Of a DNA stretch of 64,000 nucleotides, positions 42,352 through 51,007 are shown in pieces (positions within the stretch are counted from its first letter, which is position 1; the number at the start of each line of letters is the position of its first letter). The notes under the pieces are model-generated. The model saw only the letters and a program-made list of their open reading frames with translations, did not search any database and had not been told where the DNA came from. The DNA lies in assembly GCF_016862455.1 (NCBI RefSeq), contig NZ_BOMZ01000030.1, forward strand, positions 49,873 through 113,872, written 5' to 3'. A program made the translations under genes and the position numbers. The stretch is from Actinoplanes utahensis (lineage in GTDB: Bacteria; Actinomycetota; Actinomycetes; Mycobacteriales; Micromonosporaceae).

Positions 42352-43827
42352 ATGTCTCCCCGCCGATCCTCCGACACGGACGCCTGCCCCGGCGCGCTGC
42401 GGCTGCACGCCGCGGCCGACGGCATGCTGGCCCGGGTTCGGCTGCCCGGTGGGATGTCGTCCGGGGCCCAGCTGCGCGCGCTGCGCGAGCTCGCCGAGGA
42501 GTTCGGCGACGGCCGTCTGGAGTTGACCTCCCGGGCCAATCTCCAGATCAGAGGCTTGCAACCGGCCGACGCCCCAGCTTTGGCGGCCCGCTTGCGCGAC
42601 GCCGGTCTGCTGCCTTCCCCGACCCACGACAATGTACGGAACATCGCCGCCCCGCCCCTCCTCGGACCGTCGCTCCGCGCTCTGGTGACCGAGCTGGACC
42701 TCGCCATCCGGAACGACCCGGACCTGCCCCGTCTCCCCGGCAAGTTCCTCTTCGCGATCGGGCACGTCCCGCTCGCCGCCGACCTGGCCGCTGTCCCCAC
42801 CCCCGCGGGACCGTTCGCGATCAGGTTCGCCGGGCACGACACCGGGGTGCGGGCGGAGTCCGGGCGGGTGGCGCCGGTGCTGATCGCGGCCGCGCACGCG
42901 TTCCTGGCGGAGCGGGAGGCGCAACGGGGTGACGGGCCCGCGGCGTGGCGGCTGCGGGAGCTCGCCGACGGGCCGGCCCGCGTCTCGGCACGGCTGGTGG
43001 CGGCGCTCGGGTGCGTGACCGTTCCGGTGGAGACGGCGGTTCCGGCCGGCGCGCCGGAGCCGGCTGACCTGATCGGCCCGCTGCCGCAGGACGACGGGCT
43101 CACCGCGGTCGCCGCGCTGGTGCCGTTGGGCAGGCTCGACGGCGTACAGGTGAGGGTCCTGGAACAAGCCGACCACCTCGTGGTGACGCCCTGGCGCGGG
43201 GTGGTCGTGCCTGATCTCCCGCCGGAGGCGGCCGGAGCGTGGACGGCTCGCCTGGCCGCCATCGATCTCGCCGTGGAGCCCGGCTCACCGTGGACCGGCG
43301 TGACCGCCTGCGCCGGCCGCCCCGGCTGCGCGAAATCCCTGGCCGACGTGCGTGCCGACGCCGCCGCCGCGGCCCGCTTCGTCGACGGTCTCCCGGTTCA
43401 CTGGGCCGGCTGCGCCCGCGCCTGCGGCAGCCCCACCGGCCGCCACGTCCGCGCCGAGGCCACCCCCGACGGCTACCTGATCACCCGCTTCCCCGCCACC
43501 GGCAGCGATCCCGCCCGGCTCGTCCCCGCTCCCGCCCGGCCGTCCACGCGGACCGTCCAGCCGCCCGCGCAGGCCGCCCGGCCGTCCGGAGAGCCGGACC
43601 GGGATGCGCCGGCGCGGACGCCCTCGCGAGCCGGCGCGATCGAGGAACCGGGTGACGCCGCCGTCCCTCGACAGGTCGACGGCGACGACGTGGACAGCGG
43701 CGCCGGGGTGGCGGAGGCGTCGACGTGGAATCCGCGGGCGCACAGGATCGGCGGAGGCGGGTCCGGCGCGGCCGGACCGGGGACGCACGTGCTGGCGGAC
43801 GTGGTGGCAGTGGCGAGGAGGCCCTGA
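42352..43827 (+). CDS. cobG: Precorrin-3B synthase (CobG), with C-terminal extension
   Basis: The protein is 491 aa. It converts precorrin-3A to 3B using O2, with [4Fe-4S] and non-haem iron. It is a nitrite/sulfite-reductase-like two-repeat protein: [32 protein letters not shown], and the cluster ligands in [13 protein letters not shown] and [17 protein letters not shown] (CX5C and CX3C). The catalytic part ends near residue 385. The last about 105 residues are Pro/Ala/Gly-rich and look disordered, longer than usual for CobG. It starts the run cobG-cobH-cobIJ, with 4 bp to cobH. Confidence 0.93.
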   Translation: MSPRRSSDTDACPGALRLHAAADGMLARVRLPGGMSSGAQLRALRELAEEFGDGRLELTSRANLQIRGLQPADAPALAARLRDAGLLPSPTHDNVRNIAAPPLLGPSLRALVTELDLAIRNDPDLPRLPGKFLFAIGHVPLAADLAAVPTPAGPFAIRFAGHDTGVRAESGRVAPVLIAAAHAFLAEREAQRGDGPAAWRLRELADGPARVSARLVAALGCVTVPVETAVPAGAPEPADLIGPLPQDDGLTAVAALVPLGRLDGVQVRVLEQADHLVVTPWRGVVVPDLPPEAAGAWTARLAAIDLAVEPGSPWTGVTACAGRPGCAKSLADVRADAAAAARFVDGLPVHWAGCARACGSPTGRHVRAEATPDGYLITRFPATGSDPARLVPAPARPSTRTVQPPAQAARPSGEPDRDAPARTPSRAGAIEEPGDAAVPRQVDGDDVDSGAGVAEASTWNPRAHRIGGGGSGAAGPGTHVLADVVAVARRP

Positions 43828-43831
43828 GCAT

Positions 43832-44449
43832 ATGGAGTACGTGCGCGACGGCGCGGAGATCTACCGGCGGTCGTTCGCCACGATCCGGGCCGAGGCGGAC
43901 CTGTCGGGGCTGCCGGAGGATGTGTCCCGGGTGGTGGTCCGGATGATCCACGCCTGCGGGATGGTGGATCTGGTGGAGGATGTCCGGTTCAGTCCGGGAG
44001 TGGTCACCGCGGCACGCAAGGCGCTGCTCGGCGGGGCGCCGATCCTCTGCGACGCGGAGATGGTCGCGTCCGGGGTGACGCGGACCCGGCTGCCCGCGGC
44101 CAACGACGTGATCTGCACCTTGCGGGATCCGGCGGTTCCGGCGCTGGCGGCGGAGATCGGCAACACTCGCAGCGCGGCCGCTCTGGATCTGTGGGGTGAC
44201 CGGCTCGGTGGTTCGGTGGTGGCGATCGGCAACGCGCCGACGGCCCTGTTCCGACTGCTGGAGATGGTCCAGGCCGGTGCGCCGAAACCGGCCGCGGTGC
44301 TCGGGATCCCGGTCGGGTTCATCGGCGCAGCCGAATCCAAGGAGGCCCTGGCGGAGTCCGGCCTGGAATACCTGATCGTGCGCGGCCGCCGGGGCGGCAG
44401 CGCCATCACAGCGGCCGCGGTGAACGCGCTCGCCTCGGAAGCGGAATAG
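43832..44449 (+). CDS. cobH: Precorrin-8X methylmutase
   Basis: The protein is 205 aa and moves the C-11 methyl to C-12, giving hydrogenobyrinate. The catalytic His is His40 in [12 protein letters not shown], and [15 protein letters not shown] and [16 protein letters not shown] are family signatures. ATG 43832 follows GAGGAGG at 10 nt. The frame upstream of it belongs to another frame of cobG. It lies between cobG and cobIJ in a tight plus-strand operon. Confidence 0.95.
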   Translation: MEYVRDGAEIYRRSFATIRAEADLSGLPEDVSRVVVRMIHACGMVDLVEDVRFSPGVVTAARKALLGGAPILCDAEMVASGVTRTRLPAANDVICTLRDPAVPALAAEIGNTRSAAALDLWGDRLGGSVVAIGNAPTALFRLLEMVQAGAPKPAAVLGIPVGFIGAAESKEALAESGLEYLIVRGRRGGSAITAAAVNALASEAE

Positions 44450-44467
44450 GCCGGAACGGAAAAAGGC

Positions 44468-46633
44468 ATGACGAACGACGTACCCAGCACCGACACCACG
44501 GCCGTCCGGCCACCGGGCACACCCGGGAACACCGGCCCGGCCACCGCGCACGGCGGCGAACCCGGCGCGCTCCCGGACGCCGCGCCGGTCGCCGGAGCGG
44601 ACGGCGAGCCGGGTGCCGGAGCAGACGGCGAGCCGGGTGCCGGAGCAGACGGCGAGCCGGGTGCCGGAGCAGACGGCGAGCCGGGTGCGGGCCGGCGGGC
44701 CGGGCGGTTGTTCGGGGTCGGGCTGGGGCCCGGCGATCCGGAGCTGGTGACGGTCAAGGCGGCCCGGCTCATCGGGGCGGCTGACGTGGTCGCGTACCAC
44801 TCGGCGCGGCACGGACGCAGCAACGCGCGGGCGATCGCGGCCGGATATCTGCGCCCCGGGCAGATCGAGGAGGCGCTGGTCTACCCCGTGACGACCGAGA
44901 CCACCGATCATCCGGGCGGGTATCAGGGCGCGATCGACGAGTTCTACACCGAGTCGGCGGAACGGCTCGCGGCGCATCTCGACGCCGGGCGGGACGTGGT
45001 GGTGCTCGCCGAGGGCGACCCGTTCTTCTACGGCTCCTACATGCACATGCACAAACGGCTCGCCGACCGATACGAGGCGACCGTGGTCCCCGGCGTCACC
45101 TCGGTCAGCGCGGCGTCGGCCGTCCTCGGGCGGCCGCTGATGGAGCGTGACGAGGTCCTGACCGTCCTTCCCGGAACCCTGGAGCCCGAAGACCTGGCCG
45201 CACGCCTGGCAGCCACCGACTCGGCGGCCGTCATGAAGCTGGGCCGCACCTTCGAGGGCGTGAAGGAGGCGCTCGAGGAGGCGGGCCGGCTCGACGATGC
45301 CTGGTACGTCGAACGGGCCACCACCGACCGGGAACGCTCCGGTCCGCTGCGTGACGTCGACCCGGCGACGGTGCCGTACTTCTCCCTCGCCCTGCTCCCC
45401 AGCCCGGCCGCCACGGCCTTCTCCGCCGCCCGCACGAACCGCATCGCAACCGGCACGCCCTTCGCCGGCCCCCTCGCGACAGCCGGGAACGACTCGGTCC
45501 CCGCCGACGGGAACGACTCGCTCCCGGGAGCGGGGAACGGCTCGGCCGCGGTAGCGGGAGACGGCTCGATTCCGGCGGCACGGAACGGCTCGGCCGAAAC
45601 GACGGCCTCGCCCGCGGCGACGACTTCCACCGAAGCCACGGCATCAGCGGGGACGACACCATCCGCGGGGGCTGTTGGCTCCGCCGAGACGATGGCCTTG
45701 GCAGGGGCATCGGACTCCGCCGAGACGATGGGCTCGGCTGGGGCGATTGGCTCCGCTGGAGCGGTCGGCTCGGTTGGGGCTGTCGGCTCGGCTGGGACGT
45801 GGGTAACGGCTGACAGCGGGCTGATCAACCTGGAGGGCGCGGGCTCTGCGGCGCCGGCCGGGCTCGCGGGCGACGAGCGGCGGAAGACCGGTGGGGTGAC
45901 CGTTGTCGGGCTCGGGCCGGGCGCGCGGCACTGGGTGACCCCCGAGGCGCAGGAGGCGCTGGCCGCCGCGGACGACCTGATCGGTTACGGGCCCTATGTC
46001 GACCGGGTGCCGCCCAACCCGCGGCAGCGCCGGCACCCGTCCGACAACCGGGTGGAGGCGGAGCGGGCCGCGTTCGCGCTGGACCTGGCCAAACGGGGCC
46101 GCCGCGTGGTGGTGGTGTCGTCCGGTGATCCGGGGGTCTTCGCGATGGCGGCGGCGGTGCTGGAGACGGCGGAGGACCCGCAGTGGCGTGACGTGCCGGT
46201 CCGGATCGTCCCGGGGCTGACGGCGGCGCAGGCGGTGGCGAGCCGGGCGGGTGCGCCGCTCGGGCACGACTTCTGCATCCTGTCGCTGTCCGACCGGCTC
46301 AAGCCGTGGTCGGTCATCGAGTCCCGGCTGGCGGCGGCGGCCTCCGCCGACCTGGTGATCGCCGTCTACAACCCGGCGTCGAAGACCCGCCGCGAACAGC
46401 TGGTCCGTGCGCTGGAGGTGTTGCGGGCCCATCGCGGCCCGAGCACCCCGGTGGTGGTCGGGCGGGATGTCGGCGGCCCGGCCGAGAGCGTGCGGATCAC
46501 CACCCTGGCCGCCCTCGACCCGGCCACCGTGGACATGCGCTGCCTGCTGATCATCGGCTCGTCCCAGACCCGGGCGGTCACCCGCGGCGACGGCACCACC
46601 GCCGTCTTCACGCCACGCCACTACCCCGGCTGA
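44468..46633 (+). CDS. cobIJ: CobI-CobJ fusion: precorrin-2 C20- and precorrin-3B C17-methyltransferase
   Basis: The protein is 721 aa. Residues 1-77 are low-complexity with four AGADGEPG repeats. CobI (about 78-305) starts RLFGVGLGPGDPELVTVKAA and has VVVLAEGDPFFYGSYMHMH. A linker of about 165 residues (306-470) is Ser/Gly/Ala/Thr-rich. CobJ (about 472-720) starts VTVVGLGPGARHWVTPEA and has VVVSSGDPGVFAMAAAVLE and CLLIIGSSQTR. The CobIJ fusion is known in actinobacteria, for example mycobacteria at roughly 500 aa; the excess here is all in the N-terminal tail and linker. Fusion of two non-consecutive steps around CobG may aid channelling. Confidence 0.94.
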   Translation: MTNDVPSTDTTAVRPPGTPGNTGPATAHGGEPGALPDAAPVAGADGEPGAGADGEPGAGADGEPGAGADGEPGAGRRAGRLFGVGLGPGDPELVTVKAARLIGAADVVAYHSARHGRSNARAIAAGYLRPGQIEEALVYPVTTETTDHPGGYQGAIDEFYTESAERLAAHLDAGRDVVVLAEGDPFFYGSYMHMHKRLADRYEATVVPGVTSVSAASAVLGRPLMERDEVLTVLPGTLEPEDLAARLAATDSAAVMKLGRTFEGVKEALEEAGRLDDAWYVERATTDRERSGPLRDVDPATVPYFSLALLPSPAATAFSAARTNRIATGTPFAGPLATAGNDSVPADGNDSLPGAGNGSAAVAGDGSIPAARNGSAETTASPAATTSTEATASAGTTPSAGAVGSAETMALAGASDSAETMGSAGAIGSAGAVGSVGAVGSAGTWVTADSGLINLEGAGSAAPAGLAGDERRKTGGVTVVGLGPGARHWVTPEAQEALAAADDLIGYGPYVDRVPPNPRQRRHPSDNRVEAERAAFALDLAKRGRRVVVVSSGDPGVFAMAAAVLETAEDPQWRDVPVRIVPGLTAAQAVASRAGAPLGHDFCILSLSDRLKPWSVIESRLAAAASADLVIAVYNPASKTRREQLVRALEVLRAHRGPSTPVVVGRDVGGPAESVRITTLAALDPATVDMRCLLIIGSSQTRAVTRGDGTTAVFTPRHYPG
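44591..44686 (+). repeat. Four 24-bp tandem repeats in the cobIJ 5-prime region
   Basis: Units at 44591, 44615, 44639 and 44663 encode AGADGEPG. Units 2-4 are identical, and unit 1 differs at one base. They are in frame, so copy number can vary without breaking the enzyme. Confidence 0.95.
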
Positions 46634-47083
46634 CACTCCGGCGCGGCGACGAGTCGCGTTCCGGGCACAAGGCGCGGCCGCACTGTGTTGCCCGGCCACA
46701 GCCCATGGCCAGGGCACAGCCCATGGCGCGAAAAGGGCCGGACGCGGCACGGCGCGAGGGACTGTCCGCACAGCGGCGGATCTTGCCCGGCTGGTTCTCA
46801 CTGTCGTCTCCGGCCGGTTGAGACGGCAGTGAGAACCAGCCGGGGCTTTCGGCCGGTCGCCAGGGCTGTCTTACCGGCGGTCCGGGGCGGGCGGGGATGC
46901 GAGGCGCGGGGCGGGGGTGGCCTGGGAGTGACAGCGATCGGCTGGATGGGGCGTACTGAAAGGCATGTCCGGGGGTTGCTCCTCGGAGGCAACCACACTG
47001 CATCGATGCGGCACTGACCGTTGCCGGGAAGCAACCGATGGGAGGGGTCCGAACACCTGAACCGATGTGAAGGGCTGACCTCC
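46634..47083. other. 450-bp gene-free region between cobIJ and the glycoside hydrolase
   Basis: No credible gene is seen. A 13-bp direct repeat, CACAGCCCATGGC, lies at 46697 and 46715. The conserved hairpin copy C is at 46786-46844. Two GTTGC/GCAAC hairpins lie at 46974-46994 and 47020-47035, in the likely 5-prime leader of the hydrolase gene. The last two may be operator or leader structures; no named riboswitch fits. Confidence 0.5.
46786..46844. terminator. Conserved hairpin family, copy C
   Basis: 25-bp arms (46786-46810 with 46820-46844, one G-U) share the outer CCGGCTGGTT...AACCAGCCGG with copies A and B. Two arm positions are changed on both sides (G-C to C-G), which keeps pairing. 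It is about 150 bp after the cobIJ stop. Confidence 0.8.
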
Positions 47084-48637
47084 GTGAGTACTGCTCGCAC
47101 CTGCGCGGCGATCCTGGCCTCTTCGCTCGTGCTCGCTCTCGCCGCTCCGGCTTCGGCAGCGGCGACGACGACAACGGCGGCGGCCGGGTCCGCCGCCTCC
47201 CCCACCGCCACGATCCAGCCGATGAACGGCTTCCCGCCGATCGCCGTGCCGGCCGCGGCGACGGCGACCCTGCAGTCGCGTCTCGCGGCCGTGCAGGCTG
47301 CCAAGACCATCAACTACTACCCGTCGAACGCCGGCTGGTCGGCGATGTGGACCGGGTTCGACGCGGCCCGGCTGGACGCGGATATGGCCAAGGCGGCGGC
47401 GCTCGGCGCGGACAACGTACGGATGATCGTCTTCCCGCAGGCTTTCGGTTTTCCGACGCCGAAGCCGGAGTACGCCGAGCGTTTCCGTAAGTTCGTCAGC
47501 ACCGCCGACGCGCACGGCCTGACCGTCAAGGTGACGTTGTTCGACTGGTGGGCCGGGTACGCCGACACCGCGGGCAGCGCGGCCTGGGCCCGGGCGGTGC
47601 TGGAGCCGTACGCGACCGACCCGCGGATCCTGTCGGTGGAGCTGAAGAACGAGTTCCAGTCGTCCGACCCGGCCGCGGTGGCCTGGGTGCGGGAGCTGAT
47701 CCCGGCGGTCCGTGCGGCTCTGCCGGAGATGCCGTTGACCCTGTCGGTGGACGGGCAGAGCGGCGCGGCCGGTCTGGCCCGGATCAAGGAGTCGCTGGCC
47801 GACCGCCCGCTCGACTACTACGACTTCCACTTCTACGGGAACTCGGAGCGGGCGCTCGCCGAGATCCACCAGGCGCAGGCCGCGGTCGCCCCGGCTCCGC
47901 TGGTGATCGGTGAGACCGGGTTGAGCACGTCGGCCGGCAGTGAGGGCGACCAGGCGGCGTACCTGGCCCGGGTGTTCCGGGCGGCCGGTGAGGCCGGGGT
48001 ACGTTCGGTGGCGCCGTGGACGCTCTACGACTTCGCGGCGGGCGCCATCCCGGCGAACTCGGCGGTGTCGAAGGCTCCGGCGCAGTACCGGTTCGGCCTG
48101 TTCAAGGCGGACGGGACGGCGAAGGCGTCGGCGTCGGTGGTACGGACCGCGTGGACCGGCGAGACCTTGGCCGAGGAGGTTCTGGACCTGGGTTTCGAGG
48201 CGAGCCGGGCCAGTTCGCCGTGGCGGGCGTACCGGCCGGAGCTCGGCGTGGCGATGCGTTCGCGCGACGCCCGGACCGGGACGTTCGCGGCGCGGTTCAC
48301 CGGCACCGGGCGCGGTGAGACCGCCATGCCGTCGATCCGTACCTCGCCGGTGACGCCGGTCCGCGGCGGCCAGACCTGGCACGCCGCGGCGTGGGCCCGC
48401 GGGACCGCCGTGACCGGGGTGAACGAGGTGTCGCTGAGCTGGTTCGACATCAACGACCGCTGGCTGGGGCAGCACACGTCGGTGCGGGTGGCCGAGGGGA
48501 CCAGCGGATGGACGCGGCTGACCGTGGACGCGGTCGCCCCGGCCGGGGCGACCAGCGTCCAGCTTCACCTGAAGTCGGGTGACAACACCGGGACGGTCTG
48601 GTTCGACGACGTGTCGCTGTCGGTGGAGCGGCCCTGA
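47084..48637 (+). CDS. Secreted glycoside hydrolase (clan A, GH5/GH39-like) with C-terminal beta-sandwich
   Basis: The protein is 517 aa. The signal peptide spans about residues 1-27 (AAILASSLVLALAAPASA). A TIM-barrel catalytic domain covers about 60-360, with acid/base Glu near residue 190 in VELKNEFQS and nucleophile Glu near 277 in LVIGETGLST. A CBM4/9-like module covers about 375-517 (LDLGFEASRASSPWRAYRP ... VWFDDVSLS). It probably cleaves a beta-linked polysaccharide; the exact substrate is unknown. GTG 47084 begins the signal peptide. Its 3-prime end overlaps the convergent glycosyltransferase by 73 bp. Confidence 0.85.
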   Translation: MSTARTCAAILASSLVLALAAPASAAATTTTAAAGSAASPTATIQPMNGFPPIAVPAAATATLQSRLAAVQAAKTINYYPSNAGWSAMWTGFDAARLDADMAKAAALGADNVRMIVFPQAFGFPTPKPEYAERFRKFVSTADAHGLTVKVTLFDWWAGYADTAGSAAWARAVLEPYATDPRILSVELKNEFQSSDPAAVAWVRELIPAVRAALPEMPLTLSVDGQSGAAGLARIKESLADRPLDYYDFHFYGNSERALAEIHQAQAAVAPAPLVIGETGLSTSAGSEGDQAAYLARVFRAAGEAGVRSVAPWTLYDFAAGAIPANSAVSKAPAQYRFGLFKADGTAKASASVVRTAWTGETLAEEVLDLGFEASRASSPWRAYRPELGVAMRSRDARTGTFAARFTGTGRGETAMPSIRTSPVTPVRGGQTWHAAAWARGTAVTGVNEVSLSWFDINDRWLGQHTSVRVAEGTSGWTRLTVDAVAPAGATSVQLHLKSGDNTGTVWFDDVSLSVERP

Positions 48638-49785
48638 GGGAACCCGATCCGGTGCAGGAGGCGGGCGTAGGCGTCGACCGTCCGCTCCCAGGACGACGGG
48701 TCGGCGTGCCGCCGTCCGGCCAGGCCGGCGGCACGCACGATGCCCTCCCGCAGTTCGCCGGGTTCGCCGGCCGGCACGAAGACGGTGCCGCTGTACTGTT
48801 CGGCGGCCTCGACCAGGCCGCCGACGGCGGTGACGACGACGGGCAGGCCGTGGCTCATCGCGATGTGCAGCGGCCCGCTCGCCGAACTGCGGCGGTACGG
48901 CAGGACCACCACGTCGGCCCGCGCGAAGAACTCGTTGACCTCGGCGTCGGCGACGTACCGGTTGACGAACTCGATCCGGTCCCGCACCGGCGAGCCGGCG
49001 ATCATCCCGCCCGGCAGGGTCCAGCCCTCCCAGGTCTCCCCGACGACGGTCAGGTGGTACTGCGGTCCGAGGTCGGCGAACGCGGCGATCAGATCCTCGA
49101 GACCCTTGTACGGCCGGATCGTCCCGAAGAACAGCAGCCGGCAGACGTCGTCGCCCGGCTCGCGCACCGGCCGGTCCGGCAGATGGTGGTCGAACGGCCC
49201 GTGCAGGGCCACCTCGGCCGGGACCTCGCCCAGCCCGTACGCCTCGTCGAGCGCCGCCCGGTCGAACCGGGAGTGCACCACCACCCCGTCGGTACGGTTC
49301 AGCAGCGGCCGGATGCACCTGCGCACATATCGTGCCGCCCACTGGTGCCGGGCCTCCCCGGTGTCCTGGACCTCGTGGAACTCGACGATCACCCGGATCC
49401 CGAGCCGCCGGGCGGCGAGCGCCAGCAGCAGGTACGAGTGCAGCACCGCCCCGGTCCACCACTGCAGCACCAGCACGTCCGGCCGGAACCGGCGCAGGAA
49501 CCGCACGGCCCGGAACAGGCTGGGCACCGCCCACCAGTCGACGCCGTCGAAGACCCGTACCCCCTCGGTGTAGGTCAGGTCGGACAGACGGTGGCCGACC
49601 CGCTCCCGCCCGGGGTAGAGCCGGGCCGGCAGCAGCCGGCGCATCAGGATCGTGCCGACCGGGAACCGTTCGGCGAGCGCGTTGCTGAGCCGGCAGGTGT
49701 AATAGCTGATCCCGGACAGGAAGTGCCAGCCGGATCCGACGACCAGGATCCGGGGGAACTCAGCGGGCGGCGGCGATGCAGGCAC
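48565..49785 (-). CDS. GT4-family glycosyltransferase
   Basis: The protein is 406 aa with a GT-B fold. It starts RILVVGSGWHFLSGISYYTCRL; the C-terminal donor site has LLFFGTIRPYKGLEDLIAAF and GPLHIAMSHGLPVVVTAVGGLVE. It transfers a sugar from an NDP-sugar during surface glycan assembly. GTG 49785, with GAGGAGGT 5 nt upstream, overlaps the upstream gene by 26 bp. It is the last gene of the seven-gene operon, and its final 24 codons run into the convergent hydrolase gene. Confidence 0.9.
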   Translation of the reverse strand: MPASPPPAEFPRILVVGSGWHFLSGISYYTCRLSNALAERFPVGTILMRRLLPARLYPGRERVGHRLSDLTYTEGVRVFDGVDWWAVPSLFRAVRFLRRFRPDVLVLQWWTGAVLHSYLLLALAARRLGIRVIVEFHEVQDTGEARHQWAARYVRRCIRPLLNRTDGVVVHSRFDRAALDEAYGLGEVPAEVALHGPFDHHLPDRPVREPGDDVCRLLFFGTIRPYKGLEDLIAAFADLGPQYHLTVVGETWEGWTLPGGMIAGSPVRDRIEFVNRYVADAEVNEFFARADVVVLPYRRSSASGPLHIAMSHGLPVVVTAVGGLVEAAEQYSGTVFVPAGEPGELREGIVRAAGLAGRRHADPSSWERTVDAYARLLHRIGFPQGRSTDSDTSSNQTVPVLSPDFR

Positions 49786-51007
49786 GGTAGACCTCCTCGA
49801 TCTGGGGGACGACGCGGGCCGCGGTGAAGTCGAGGCCACGCTGCTGACCGTTGGCGCGCAGACCCGCGGCAAGGTCACGGTCGGTGAGCACGCGCAGCAT
49901 CGCGGCGTGCAGGGCGCCCGCGTCGCCGGGCGGCACGAGCAGGCCGTCGACGCCGTCCTCGCCGACCACGTCCAGCAGGCCGCCGGAGGCGGACGCGATC
50001 AACGGAGCGCCGGCCAGCATGGCTTCCACCGCGACCTGGCCCATGCCTTCGAGCAGGGACGGGACCACCCCGGCGGCGGCGTGCCGCCAGGCGGACATCA
50101 CCTGCGGATGCGGCACATCGGTACGCACGGTCACGCCCTCCGGGATCGGCGGGGTGTCGTGACGCTGGGTGCCGATGCAGACCAGGTCGGGCACGGTGTC
50201 GGGGCCGGGCCAGTCGGCGCGCAGCTTCTCGTACGCGTCGAACAGCACGTCGATCCCCTTGTGCGGGCCGAGCTGCCCGACGAACAGCAGGTACGGCCGG
50301 TCCGGCAGCCAGGACGGCCGCGGGGTGGCCCGGGCCAGCTCGTCGAGGCCGTCCGGCACCAGGCTGGAGATCACCCGTACCGGCAGCTCCCCCGGCAGCC
50401 GGGCCAGATTCAACGCCGACGCCACCGAGCGGGAGATCGCGGTGAGGCAGTCGATGCCACGGTGCCGCTGCGCCCGCAGACCGGCGGTGAGCAGGGCGGA
50501 CTTCGGCGTCCCGTACTGTTCGGAGGCGCACGGCACGCACCGCCCCAGACTCGGGCCGTCGTCACAGCGCCGCCCCTGGCGAGCGAACGTCTTGCGCACA
50601 CAGGTCAGCCCGAAATCGTGGGCGGTGTGCACGTGCGGCAGCCCGAGCGGCCCGGAGTGCAGCGGCAGATAGCTGTACATCAGCCAGTCGTGGCTGTGCA
50701 CCAGGTCGAACGTGTTCGCCCGCAGCACGGCGGCGATCGCGGCGGTGGCCAGCGGATCGGCCATCGTCGGATGGAACGGCTTGCGCGGATCCCGGTTCAT
50801 CCCCGGGAGCAGGGTGTTCGCGACGCTGCGGACGCGGATCACCCGTACCCCGTTGATCACTTCGTCGTCCGGCGACGCCGGTGTCGCCAGGGTGAGAACG
50901 GTGATCTCGTGCCCCCGGCGCACCATCATCTCGCCGCTGGTGGCGATGCTGCGCTCCAGGCCGCCGATCACCGGCGCGTAGAGATTGGACAGATGCAGGA
51001 CCCTCAT
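49760..51007 (-). CDS. GT4-family glycosyltransferase
   Basis: The protein is 415 aa. The N-terminal VLHLSNLYAPVIGGLERSI and C-terminal YLLFVGQLGPHKGIDVLFDAY, PSLLEGMGQVAVEAMLAGAPL are classic GT4 signatures. A Cys-containing insertion (CVRKTFARQGRRCDDGPSLG, then RCVPC) resembles a metal-binding loop found in some members. ATG 51007 has GGAGGGA upstream and overlaps the flippase stop (ATGA). Its role is sugar addition in the polysaccharide pathway. Confidence 0.92.
   Translation of the reverse strand: MRVLHLSNLYAPVIGGLERSIATSGEMMVRRGHEITVLTLATPASPDDEVINGVRVIRVRSVANTLLPGMNRDPRKPFHPTMADPLATAAIAAVLRANTFDLVHSHDWLMYSYLPLHSGPLGLPHVHTAHDFGLTCVRKTFARQGRRCDDGPSLGRCVPCASEQYGTPKSALLTAGLRAQRHRGIDCLTAISRSVASALNLARLPGELPVRVISSLVPDGLDELARATPRPSWLPDRPYLLFVGQLGPHKGIDVLFDAYEKLRADWPGPDTVPDLVCIGTQRHDTPPIPEGVTVRTDVPHPQVMSAWRHAAAGVVPSLLEGMGQVAVEAMLAGAPLIASASGGLLDVVGEDGVDGLLVPPGDAGALHAAMLRVLTDRDLAAGLRANGQQRGLDFTAARVVPQIEEVYRACIAAAR

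Noticed and set aside
46940..47083. Possible riboswitch (c-di-AMP or c-di-GMP type) in the hydrolase leader
   Set aside because: Two GTTGC/GCAAC hairpins are present, but the conserved nucleotides of those classes could not be found.
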